Below, one piece after another: positions 1 to 6,318 of a stretch of 8,056 bases of DNA. The notes beneath the pieces were generated by a model that searched no databases, was not told the origin of the DNA, and saw nothing but the letters and a program-made list of their open reading frames with translations. Numbering within the stretch: position 1 is the first letter of the stretch; each line of letters begins with the position of its first letter. A program made the position numbers and the translations under genes. The DNA is from an uncultured Selenomonas sp. (GTDB taxonomy: Bacteria > Bacillota > Negativicutes > Selenomonadales > Selenomonadaceae). Location of the stretch: assembly GCA_938045435.1 (NCBI GenBank), contig CALIBA010000226.1, positions 1-8,056 on the forward strand, in the 5' to 3' direction.

Positions 1-1
1 T

Positions 2-355
2 GAAGGGCGTTCCATGTTCACACAGGCCGGAACCTATGCGCCGACGCTCGGCGTTTTGGGTGCGGTCGTTGGTCTGATCGCAGCACTGGGCAATCTGAAC
101 AACATCGACGTACTCGGACACTCGATTGCTGCAGCGTTCGTTGCAACGATTCTCGGTATCTTCACCGGATATGTTCTGTGGCATCCGATTGCGAACAAAC
201 TCAAAATCATATCTGAGCATGAGGTTAGTCAGAAGCGCATGATCATCGAGGGGATTCTCTCACTCCAGGCAGGTGATTCACCGACAGCAATTGAAGCCAA
301 ACTCATGGTATTCATCCCGCAGACAGAGCGTGCTGCGCTGAAGGGAGAAGGCTGA
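2..355 (+). CDS. motA: Flagellar motor stator protein MotA, C-terminal part (5' truncated by window)
   Basis: MotA pairs with MotB to form the ion-conducting stator of the flagellar motor; it is an inner-membrane protein whose cytoplasmic loop pushes on the rotor. The frame is open from the window edge, so the gene starts upstream; about 117 residues are visible, roughly the last 40-45% of a usual MotA. The fragment starts just before TM3, with the motif AGTYAPTLGVLGAVVGLI, whose proline (fragment residue 14) matches the conserved TM3 proline of the family. TM4 (about residues 38-60, SIAAAFVATILGIFTGYVLW) is followed by a conserved-looking HPIANKLK segment and a charged cytoplasmic tail. The first in-frame ATG at 14 lies inside the conserved region and is not the true start. 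The stop at 353-355 is one base from the motB start, so the two are co-transcribed. Identification is firm by family pattern; PomA-type ion choice cannot be settled from this fragment. Confidence 0.95.
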   Translation, partial: EGRSMFTQAGTYAPTLGVLGAVVGLIAALGNLNNIDVLGHSIAAAFVATILGIFTGYVLWHPIANKLKIISEHEVSQKRMIIEGILSLQAGDSPTAIEAKLMVFIPQTERAALKGEG

Positions 356-356
356 T

Positions 357-1208
357 ATGGCACGTAGGAAACGCGGAAAACCGCATGAGGAGGAAATCAG
401 TGAGGCATGGCTGCTGCCATACTCCGATCTGATGACACTGCTTCTTGCGCTCTTTATTGCACTGTATTCCATGTCCCAGACAGACGCGTCCAAGATGCAG
501 TCACTTTCGCAGGCATTTACAGCTGCGTTCAATATGGGAGGGCCATCCTTCTTCTCTGGTGCAGGAATGAATACGTCACAGTCAACGACGACATCTCCCA
601 CTACCACCCAGGAAGCTGCAAACCGCGCCTACCTACAGGAGAATGAGAGCCTGAACGAAGCGAAGGAAAAACTTGAGGAGTATATCAAGGAAAACAATCT
701 TCAAGATCAAGTGAGCACAGAGCTTTCCGAAGAGGGACTTATGATTCGTCTCAAGGAGAAAGCGTTGTTCTCATCTGGTTCGGCTTCTCTCGAAGGGGAT
801 GCAGAACGGCTTGTGCCTGTTATTGCAAACCTGCTGTCATCCATGCCGGAGCGTGTGACGATCTCAGGACATACAGACAATGTTCCAATTGCGACAGCGC
901 AGTACCCCTCCAACTGGGAACTGAGTTCTGCGCGTGCGGTGAGTGTCATGCGCGGTCTGATGCAAGCACAGCCTACATTAAACCCGGCGCGCTTCAGTGC
1001 ACTTGGCTATGGTGAATACCGCCCGGTTGCAAGCAATGATGATGAGGCGGGGCGTGCACAGAACCGCCGCGTTGAGGTGTTTGTTTCTCGCAGCATGAGG
1101 TTTGGTCAAGAAATGCCGGTAGATGATGGTCAGGAAAACGCTGGTGGAACGACGATGAAACCAGTCAATAATACACCTGGGGTTGTACCGGAACCGCTGC
1201 AGAGGTAG
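357..1208 (+). CDS. motB: Flagellar motor stator protein MotB (OmpA/MotB domain)
   Basis: MotB is the stator subunit that carries the proton-binding aspartate and anchors the stator to peptidoglycan. The 283-residue protein has a basic, charged N-terminus and then a single membrane segment (about residues 19-39) beginning PYSDLMTLLLALF. Asp24 matches the essential ion-binding Asp of MotB. A Ser/Thr-rich stretch (72-85) and a charged helical linker (about 93-113) lead to the OmpA-like peptidoglycan-binding domain (about 128-243). That domain carries SGHTDNVPI (170-178), NWELSSARA (186-194) and the NRRVEVFV end (236-243). The last 40 residues are low-complexity and Pro/Asn/Gly-rich, probably disordered. 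Start ATG 357 is supported by AGGGAGAAGG upstream (342-351), inside the motA end, which implies coupled translation. Length is normal for the family. A proton-type rather than sodium-type stator is likely but inferred. Confidence 0.97.
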   Translation: MARRKRGKPHEEEISEAWLLPYSDLMTLLLALFIALYSMSQTDASKMQSLSQAFTAAFNMGGPSFFSGAGMNTSQSTTTSPTTTQEAANRAYLQENESLNEAKEKLEEYIKENNLQDQVSTELSEEGLMIRLKEKALFSSGSASLEGDAERLVPVIANLLSSMPERVTISGHTDNVPIATAQYPSNWELSSARAVSVMRGLMQAQPTLNPARFSALGYGEYRPVASNDDEAGRAQNRRVEVFVSRSMRFGQEMPVDDGQENAGGTTMKPVNNTPGVVPEPLQR

Positions 1209-1318
1209 ACTGCTGTGTGTATTCGATAGTGCATACACGAATTGGGTGAAAAATTGGTTAAGATCGTTTGGAATGCAAACGAAGCACAGTGATGTGCAGG
1301 GGAAAGAAAGAGATTGAG
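1209..1318. other. Non-coding stretch with small inverted repeats after motB
   Basis: This region between motB and the terminator shows no credible coding frame. On the + strand it contains three small hairpins in a row. The first is GTGTAT (1217-1222) with ATACAC (1233-1238). The second is a perfect 7-bp stem, TCGTTTG (1264-1270) with CAAACGA (1276-1282), around a 5-base loop. The third is GCACA (1284-1288) with TGTGC (1293-1297), closed by a GTGA (GNRA-type) tetraloop. A purine-rich stretch (1298-1319) follows. I could not match the arrangement to a known riboswitch core, nor find a clear sigma-A promoter. It may be motB 3' untranslated RNA or an acpS leader. Confidence 0.5.
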
Positions 1319-1351
1319 AGGGGCTGTTGCGGGGAGCGACGGCTCCTTTTT
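1319..1351 (+). terminator. Rho-independent terminator between motB and acpS
   Basis: The stem is 12 bp: 1319-1330 pairs with 1336-1347, including three G-U wobbles, around a 5-base loop (GGGGA, 1331-1335). It runs directly into a T-rich tract (TTTTT, 1347-1351, then ATAT). A shorter alternative fold, GGAGC (1333-1337) with GCTCC (1342-1346), uses the same T tract. The hairpin ends only about 24 bases before the acpS start. It most simply closes the flagellar motAB unit, but its position would also fit an attenuator for acpS–nnr. Confidence 0.8.
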
Positions 1352-1374
1352 ATATAGTTTCTTAGGAGAATATC

Positions 1375-1746
1375 ATGATTTTGGGCATTGGCTGCGATAT
1401 AATACATGTTCCACGGATCGCGCGAGCAATGGAAAAGAAACGTTTTCTTGATCGCGTGTATACTATGCGGGAACAGTCCTATGCACACGGATGCGGGAGG
1501 GGAGCCGCTGCTGCTTTTGCTGCACGCTTTGCAGGGAAAGAGGCGGTACTGAAGGCATTTGGCACAGGACTGCGCGGCGGCACACTGCATGATATTGAGA
1601 TCTTGCCGGATGCGCTTGGAGCACCACAGGTCATGCTGACGGGCTACTTTTCGGATCTCGCGCGACAGCGCGGCGCATCCAAGGTTTGGCTTTCTCTCAG
1701 TCATGAACAAGCCTATGCGGTAGCTTACTGCCTGTTGGAGGAGTAG
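1375..1746 (+). CDS. acpS: Holo-[acyl-carrier-protein] synthase AcpS
   Basis: AcpS moves the 4'-phosphopantetheine arm from coenzyme A to the serine of apo-ACP, making the active carrier for fatty-acid synthesis; it is cytosolic and usually trimeric. The 123-residue length is typical. Visible signatures are the N-terminal MILGIGCDII with metal-binding Asp8, the central RFAGKEAVLKAFGTGL (51-66) with Glu56 as the second metal ligand and Lys55, and the C-terminal WLSLSHEQAYAVAY (105-118). The start is set by AGGAG (1364-1368) six bases before ATG 1375. Only two bases separate its stop from the nnr start, and the nnr ribosome site lies within its last codons, so the two form an operon. An intrinsic terminator ends just upstream; no clear promoter is visible between it and the gene. 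Confidence 0.97.
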   Translation: MILGIGCDIIHVPRIARAMEKKRFLDRVYTMREQSYAHGCGRGAAAAFAARFAGKEAVLKAFGTGLRGGTLHDIEILPDALGAPQVMLTGYFSDLARQRGASKVWLSLSHEQAYAVAYCLLEE

Positions 1747-1748
1747 AG

Positions 1749-3302
1749 ATGAATATATCGTTTGCCGAGGATATGCGTGATATTGACCTGCGCGTCACAA
1801 GAGATTATGGACTTCCTGAGATTGTCCTCATGGAAAATGCGGGGCGGCGTACGGCGGAGGAGATGGCAAAGCTCATTGACGGGGTACAGGACCGCGTGAT
1901 CTGTGTCTTTGCGGGCAGCGGCAATAACGGCGGAGACGCGCTTGCGTCGGCGCGCCACCTCATCAATATGGGCGCGCGTGTAAAGCTGTTCTTCACAGGG
2001 GATTCCAACCATCTGCGCAAGGCGGCGCGTGCGATGCATGATGCACTCATAGCGATGGGGGTTGAAGTTTGCGTTTTTGAAAGTGATCGGGATTGGGATC
2101 GCCTGCGCGTAGCACTGCGGTTTTCTGACGGCGTTGTGGACGGCATTCTGGGGACGGGCATGCAGGAGGAATTGCGCCAACCGACGCTACGCGTCATAGA
2201 GGAGATTAACGCAGCGACAAAGCCAACGCTTTCTATCGACTTGCCGAGCGGCGTCGAATCGGATACGGGACGTGTCCATGCGCTTGCGGTAAGAGCGACA
2301 TGTACGCTTGCGCTTGGTTTGCCAAAAGTTGGACATTTTTTGGGGCAGGGAGCGAATTTTGTTGGTGAACTTCTCGTGGATGACATTGGCATACCACAAG
2401 CCCTCTTGGAGGGGAACGCACTTCATCAGTCCCTCATTACGAAAGAGTCCGCAGCAAGATTACTACCGATACGCGAGCGGGATGCCCACAAGGGGACTTG
2501 TGGACGCATCCTCGTCCTTGCGGGGTCGCTTGGCATGACGGGAGCGGCAGCACTTTCTGCTTCTGCCGCGCTTGGGATTGGTGCAGGGGTTGTAACGCTT
2601 GCCACGCCTGAACGGCTCTATGATATTCTTGCAGGCAAGCTGACGGAGGTTATGACGGTTCCCATTCAAGATGGAGGAGATGGACATTTTGGCGGGGTGA
2701 CTGCTCTTCAAAAAGCGCTCGCTATTGCAGAGGACTTCGATGCGGTGCTGATTGGCCCCGGTCTTGGGCGTGCGCCGGAAACGGAGGAGTTTGTTCGTTG
2801 TTTTGCGGCTGCGGTGAAGGTGCCGCTCGTCATAGATGCGGATGCGATTTACGCATTTCGCGATCGTCTCGATGCGCTGCGCGATTTGCCGCAAGTCCCA
2901 GTTGTAACGCCGCATATCGGAGAGTTTGCAGGGCTGCTTGGCATAAGCGTAGATGAGGTGCGCAGTGATCTTCTGCGCCACGCACGTGATGCAGCACGTG
3001 AGTATCAATGTATTTTTGTTGTTAAGAGCGAATGTACGATTGTCGTCTATCCAGACGGCGACGCATTCTTTACGACATGCGGGAATCCTGGCATGGCGAC
3101 AGCAGGGGCGGGGGATGTTCTTGCTGGAGCGATTGTCGGGCTTATGCGGCAGATGGACAGCAGGATGGCACCGCTCGTCGGTGTTTATCTGCATGGCTAT
3201 GCGGGAGATCTGGCCTATGCCTCTATGGGCAACGGCCTTGTTGCGGGGGATATTCTTGCAGTGCTGCCAGTGGCACTTAGAGATATTGGCAATGCCAATT
3301 GA
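1749..3302 (+). CDS. nnr: Bifunctional NAD(P)H-hydrate epimerase / ADP-dependent NAD(P)H-hydrate dehydratase
   Basis: This enzyme repairs NADH and NADPH damaged by hydration: the N-terminal domain epimerises R- and S-hydrates, and the C-terminal domain dehydrates the S form using ADP (ATP in some families). The 517 residues match the usual fused YjeF_N plus carbohydrate-kinase-like architecture. Epimerase domain (about 1-215): FAGSGNNGGD (54-63), GTGM (135-138) and SIDLPSGVESDTG (162-174). Dehydratase domain (about 230-512): KGTCGRILVLAGS (248-260), IGPGLGRA (335-342), IDADAIY (362-368), VTPHIGEF (386-393) and the nucleotide/catalytic loop GNPGMATAGAGDVLAG (445-460), with Asp456 as the expected catalytic Asp. 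Start ATG 1749 follows GGAGGAG (1737-1743). It is paired with acpS, a common bacterial arrangement. Its last codon region overlaps the ilvE promoter. No lesion or missing motif is seen. Confidence 0.96.
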   Translation: MNISFAEDMRDIDLRVTRDYGLPEIVLMENAGRRTAEEMAKLIDGVQDRVICVFAGSGNNGGDALASARHLINMGARVKLFFTGDSNHLRKAARAMHDALIAMGVEVCVFESDRDWDRLRVALRFSDGVVDGILGTGMQEELRQPTLRVIEEINAATKPTLSIDLPSGVESDTGRVHALAVRATCTLALGLPKVGHFLGQGANFVGELLVDDIGIPQALLEGNALHQSLITKESAARLLPIRERDAHKGTCGRILVLAGSLGMTGAAALSASAALGIGAGVVTLATPERLYDILAGKLTEVMTVPIQDGGDGHFGGVTALQKALAIAEDFDAVLIGPGLGRAPETEEFVRCFAAAVKVPLVIDADAIYAFRDRLDALRDLPQVPVVTPHIGEFAGLLGISVDEVRSDLLRHARDAAREYQCIFVVKSECTIVVYPDGDAFFTTCGNPGMATAGAGDVLAGAIVGLMRQMDSRMAPLVGVYLHGYAGDLAYASMGNGLVAGDILAVLPVALRDIGNAN

Positions 3303-3327
3303 CAACATAGTGCAGCAGGACTATGAT
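3299..3327 (+). promoter_or_regulatory. Sigma-A-type promoter for ilvE
   Basis: A perfect -35 box TTGACA (3299-3304) is separated by exactly 17 bases from a near-perfect -10 box TATGAT (3322-3327). Transcription should start near 3333-3336, giving a leader of about 30 bases to the ilvE ATG. The -35 overlaps the nnr stop codon (TGA, 3300-3302). No operator, T-box or leader peptide fits in such a short leader, so attenuation-type control by branched-chain amino acids is not evident here. Confidence 0.8.
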
Positions 3328-3363
3328 ACAAGGTAAGATTTTTAAGAAAAGAGGCGTTTTACC

Positions 3364-4389
3364 ATGGTAAAGGCGGATATGGATTGGGGCAATCTAGGAT
3401 TTTCCTATCACACTCTGCCGCAGCGCTATGTGGCATATTATGAAAATGGTGTATGGGGCGAAGGGATGCTCACGGATGTATCGACCGTTTCAATCAGTGA
3501 ATGCGCCGGCATTCTTCAATACTGCCAGGAGGTCTTTGAAGGGCTCAAGGCATATGAGACGGTAGATGGACACGTCGTTGCCTTTCGTCCTGATCTCAAC
3601 GCAGCACGCATGTATGATTCTGCATCCTATCTTGAGATGCCTTCCTTTCCGAAAGAGCGGTTTTTAGAGGCGGTTGACGCTGTGGTTGCAGCAAATCGGG
3701 CGTTTGTGCCGCCGTACGGTTCAGATGCCTCGCTTTACTTGCGGCCCTTTATGTTTGCCTCTGGGGAAGTCATTGGGGTAAAGCCTGCTGACGCCTATCA
3801 GTTCCGCCTTTTTGCAACGCCTGTGGGACCGTATTTTAAAGGAGGGGCGAAACCTGTCCGTCTCTGTGTGAGTGCTTTTGACCGTGCGGCGCCGCACGGC
3901 ACGGGGCATATCAAAGCAGGTCTGAACTATGCGATGAGCCTGCATGCCTATATGGCGGCACATGCGGCGGGGTTTGATGAGAATATGTTCCTTGATGCGG
4001 CGACCCGTACTTATGTTGAGGAGACGGGGGGGGCAAACTTCATTTTTGTAACAGGAGACGGCACGGTCCTCACGCCGCAATCGGACTCCATTTTGCCCTC
4101 CATTACACGCCGTTCACTGCTTTACATCGCAGAGCATATTCTCGGGATGAGAACGGAGCAGCGTCCTGTTTCCTTTGCGGAGCTGAAGGATTTTAAGGAA
4201 TGCGGTCTATGCGGCACGGCTGCGGTCATCTCACCGGTCGGTTCTGTTACCTATGGAGATACGGACATTATGTTCCCGAGTGGAATGGAAAAGATGGGGC
4301 CTGTCCTCCAAAAACTTTACGATACCTTGCGCGGTATTCAGCTCGGTACAGTCCCCGCACCTGAGGGCTGGATCCGAAAGATTTGCTGA
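3364..4389 (+). CDS. ilvE: Branched-chain-amino-acid aminotransferase (class IV PLP enzyme)
   Basis: IlvE carries out the last step of leucine, isoleucine and valine synthesis, and the first step of their breakdown, by reversible amino transfer with glutamate using pyridoxal phosphate. At 341 residues it is the long BCAT type (BCAT_beta-like). Motifs include ISECAGILQY (44-53), FEGLKAY (58-64), FRPDLNAARM (74-83), RPFMFA (127-132), ATPVGPYFKGG (151-161), HGTGHIKAGLNYA (178-190) with PLP-binding Lys184, YVEETGGANFIFV (217-229), PSITRRSLLYIAEH (245-258) and GLCGTAAVISPVG (281-293). Cys280 and Cys283 form a C-x-x-C, but it does not align with the redox CXXC of mammalian BCATs. ATG 3364 is preceded by a modest ribosome site, GAGG (3351-3354). 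A strong promoter upstream and a strong terminator downstream make it a likely single-gene unit. A run of eight Gs (4026-4033) lies in the conserved ETGGAN codons. Confidence 0.97.
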   Translation: MVKADMDWGNLGFSYHTLPQRYVAYYENGVWGEGMLTDVSTVSISECAGILQYCQEVFEGLKAYETVDGHVVAFRPDLNAARMYDSASYLEMPSFPKERFLEAVDAVVAANRAFVPPYGSDASLYLRPFMFASGEVIGVKPADAYQFRLFATPVGPYFKGGAKPVRLCVSAFDRAAPHGTGHIKAGLNYAMSLHAYMAAHAAGFDENMFLDAATRTYVEETGGANFIFVTGDGTVLTPQSDSILPSITRRSLLYIAEHILGMRTEQRPVSFAELKDFKECGLCGTAAVISPVGSVTYGDTDIMFPSGMEKMGPVLQKLYDTLRGIQLGTVPAPEGWIRKIC

Positions 4390-4404
4390 ATTTTTGCCAG
4401 ATAC

Positions 4405-4438
4405 AATCACCTTCCTTGTGCAGGAGGGTGATTTTTTT
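4405..4438 (+). terminator. Rho-independent terminator after ilvE
   Basis: An 11-bp stem, ATCACCTTCCT (4406-4416) with AGGAGGGTGAT (4422-4432) and a single G-U wobble, closes a TGTGC loop (4417-4421). It is followed by an unbroken run of Ts to 4438. It starts 15 bases after the ilvE stop. This is a strong, classical intrinsic terminator and should separate ilvE from cdaA. Confidence 0.92.
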
Positions 4439-4549
4439 GAAAAAGCTATGCGGTCACGAAGGGTTTTCAGCCTGTTTGAGAGAATCCCTAATAGAGTCAT
4501 CAGCAGGAGCGATGGCTTGAGGGAAAACACTTTTTCGCAGGGGGCTTTT
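4439..4549 (+). other. Leader region upstream of cdaA
   Basis: These 111 bases lie between the ilvE terminator and the cdaA ATG and must hold the cdaA promoter unless the operon depends on read-through. I see no convincing -35/-10 pair: TTGAGA (4476-4481) and TAGAGT (4492-4497) are only 10 bases apart. A small hairpin can form between AGTCATC (4495-4501) and GATGGCT (4511-4517). No known c-di-AMP (ydaO-type) riboswitch core was recognised; the space is also too short for one. The cdaA frame happens to be open through this stretch, but it is probably not translated. Confidence 0.4.
4539..4544 (+). promoter_or_regulatory. Ribosome binding site that fixes the cdaA start
   Basis: AGGGGG at 4539-4544 lies five bases before ATG 4550. 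It favours this start over in-frame upstream codons, which would need translation through the ilvE terminator and out of the ilvE coding region. The resulting protein begins where CdaA proteins usually begin, shortly before the first membrane helix. Confidence 0.7.
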
Positions 4550-5389
4550 ATGCCGTTTGATTTTGTTATACCAATACAGCTTCATGGTGTTTTATCAACC
4601 ATTACGCCACTTGATGTTCTGGATATTTTAATCGTTGCTGTTATACTCTATCGTGTTTATGTCATGCTTGAGGATACCCGTGCCATTACATTGGGGAAAG
4701 GGATTCTTGTACTGCTTGGCGTGACGATGGTTGCAAGCTTTTTTGAGCTGCATGTTATCTCGTGGCTGCTGCAAAAATCAGTGACCCTTCTCTTTGTTGC
4801 GCTGCCCATTGTGTTTCAGCCAGAGCTGCGCCGTGCGTTGGAACATCTTGGACAGGGACGATTTTTGCGCTCAGGTGGACTGATGGATGACGAGGAGGCA
4901 CAGAGTACAATTCGAGAGATCCGAAAAGCGGTGAAACTGCTCTCGAAGAACCGTATCGGCGCGTTGCTTGTCATTGAACGCAATATGGGGCTAAATGATG
5001 TCAGTGCGACAGGTGTTCAGATCGATGGACTTATTACCTCGGATTTTCTCATCAATGTATTTATCCCAAATACGCCGCTTCATGACGGCGCGGCAGTGAT
5101 TCGCGGCAAGAGACTGATTGCAGCTGGGTGTCTTCTTCCGCTGACAGAGAACCGAACGCTTTCAACTGAACTTGGTACACGGCATCGTGCGGCGATAGGT
5201 CTCTCAGAACAGTGTGATGCGCTCGTTGTCGTTGTCAGTGAGGAGACGGGAACCATCTCGGTCGCCGAGAATGGACGTCTGGACCGCCATCTGAGTGAGG
5301 AGCGGCTGACGCAGATCCTCACTCCTGCTTTTAACTATGACGCACGATCATCACTTATGGAAGTTCTTAGGAGCTGGAGAAAGAAATGA
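4550..5389 (+). CDS. cdaA: Diadenylate cyclase CdaA (c-di-AMP synthase)
   Basis: CdaA makes the second messenger cyclic di-AMP from two ATP at the membrane, controlling potassium and osmolyte balance and cell-wall state in Firmicutes. The 279-residue product from ATG 4550 is close to the usual length of about 270. Three N-terminal membrane helices are visible (about residues 22-40, 49-65 and 69-89), followed by QPELRRALEHLGQGRF (90-105), typical of the family. The catalytic DAC domain (about 106-245) has ERNMGLND (143-150), TPLHDGAAVI (175-184) with the DGA motif at 179-181, and GTRHRAAIGLSE (209-220) with the RHR motif at 211-213, so all key residues are present. It overlaps cdaR by four bases (ATGA), the classic cdaA–cdaR pairing. 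The frame is open upstream to 4253, inside ilvE, but that extension crosses the terminator and looks non-coding. Confidence 0.97.
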   Translation: MPFDFVIPIQLHGVLSTITPLDVLDILIVAVILYRVYVMLEDTRAITLGKGILVLLGVTMVASFFELHVISWLLQKSVTLLFVALPIVFQPELRRALEHLGQGRFLRSGGLMDDEEAQSTIREIRKAVKLLSKNRIGALLVIERNMGLNDVSATGVQIDGLITSDFLINVFIPNTPLHDGAAVIRGKRLIAAGCLLPLTENRTLSTELGTRHRAAIGLSEQCDALVVVVSEETGTISVAENGRLDRHLSEERLTQILTPAFNYDARSSLMEVLRSWRKK

Positions 5390-6318
5390 TGGCATTCCTT
5401 CGCAATATGGTGCAGCATAATCTATTGGTGAAGCTAAGTGCACTCGCCGTTGCCGTTGCGCTCTGGCTCTATGTGATGAATGATCAGAACCCTTCGATTG
5501 ATGGCGGATACACCATTCCTGTCACCATTGAAGGTGTGCCGGAGGGGTATCGAGTACAGACTGCCGGAGATATGGTGCACATCCGTGTGCGTGGACCGCG
5601 TTTCCTCTTTGTGTCGACAGATCGCAGTGATTTTCATGCAAGTGTGAATCTCTCGGATTTCGTTGAGGGAGAAAAGATGTACCCCGTCAATGTATCTGTT
5701 CCTTTTGGTTTTGAATTAACTGGAATCACACCAGATAAAATTGCGGTGACCCTCGATTCCGTTGCGCAAAAGAAATTTGATGTAGCGTTGACGGTTGGAG
5801 GGGCTCCTGCGACCGGCGTGATGGTGGATGGCGTAGAACAGATGTTCGATACAGTGACGGTGGAAGGGCCGCGTACTGCACTTGAACACGTGGCGCATGT
5901 AGTCGCGCATATCAGTATCGACGGACAGGCGAGCGATTTTTCTGTGACGACGCCGCTCATTGCTGTCAATGAGGACGGCAGGGAGGTTCATGGCCTTACG
6001 ATTACACCAGATACGACAGAGGTCAAAGTGAGACTTGCGCGTGGGCTGTCACGCAAGGTTGTTGCGGTTCAAGCAAAGGCGCGGAGCGATCTATCGCCTA
6101 AGCTGCATCTGGAGGAAATTGCAGTAGAGCCCGGCCGCATTGAGATTGCAGGGCGTGAGGAGCTGCTTTCTGGCATTGACCACATTGAGACAGTGGAATT
6201 TTCTTTGGCAGATGTGAAGCAAACGGAGTCTCGTCAAGTGCGGCTGTATTTGCCTGAGGGAGTAACCGTTACAGATCCAAATGTGACTGTTACGATCAAG
6301 GTCGGAGCGATGCAATGA
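5386..6318 (+). CDS. cdaR: YbbR-like membrane-anchored regulator CdaR, three-repeat form
   Basis: CdaR (YbbR) is a membrane-anchored extracytoplasmic protein that binds and modulates CdaA. A membrane anchor covers about residues 11-31 (NLLVKLSALAVAVALWLYVM), after a short cytoplasmic head and with the bulk outside. Three YbbR repeats can be aligned by eye. Their strand motifs are VRGPRFLF (68-75), VEGPRTAL (159-166) and IAGREELL (254-261). Their closing segments are ITPDKIAVTLD (114-124), ITPDTTEVKVRL (206-217) and VTDPNVTVTIKV (295-306). At 310 residues it is shorter than the four-repeat Bacillus subtilis protein. Two ATGs are adjacent (5386 and 5389); the first overlaps the cdaA stop as ATGA, with AGGAG (5369-5373) and GGAGA (5376-5380) upstream. 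Its 3' end overlaps the next gene by four bases. Family assignment is firm; direct CdaA regulation is inferred from context. Confidence 0.9.
   Translation: MMAFLRNMVQHNLLVKLSALAVAVALWLYVMNDQNPSIDGGYTIPVTIEGVPEGYRVQTAGDMVHIRVRGPRFLFVSTDRSDFHASVNLSDFVEGEKMYPVNVSVPFGFELTGITPDKIAVTLDSVAQKKFDVALTVGGAPATGVMVDGVEQMFDTVTVEGPRTALEHVAHVVAHISIDGQASDFSVTTPLIAVNEDGREVHGLTITPDTTEVKVRLARGLSRKVVAVQAKARSDLSPKLHLEEIAVEPGRIEIAGREELLSGIDHIETVEFSLADVKQTESRQVRLYLPEGVTVTDPNVTVTIKVGAMQ

Noticed and set aside
1209..1374. Known riboswitch (c-di-GMP, preQ1, fluoride or similar) before acpS
   Set aside because: The hairpins and the GTGA loop are suggestive, but none of the conserved core sequences of those classes is present.
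1398..1403. Perfect TATAAT hexamer inside acpS
   Set aside because: No -35-like sequence lies 16-18 bases upstream, and it encodes the conserved GCDII region, so it is probably chance.
2463..3308. Long open frame on the - strand opposite nnr (281 codons)
   Set aside because: It mirrors the codon pattern of nnr, has no ribosome site, and its product is rich in Arg, His and Cys with no recognisable domain.
4201..4215. C-x-x-C in IlvE as the redox switch of mammalian BCAT
   Set aside because: Aligning the GTAAVISPVG segment places the mammalian cysteines at different positions, so the pair is not equivalent.
4476..4497. TTGAGA and TAGAGT as a cdaA promoter
   Set aside because: The spacing is only 10 bases, far from the 16-18 needed.
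4253..4549. In-frame upstream extension of cdaA starting inside ilvE
   Set aside because: It overlaps 137 bases of ilvE, runs through a strong terminator, lacks a good ribosome site, and its residues do not resemble the CdaA N-terminus. ATG 4550 has a good site and gives the expected length.
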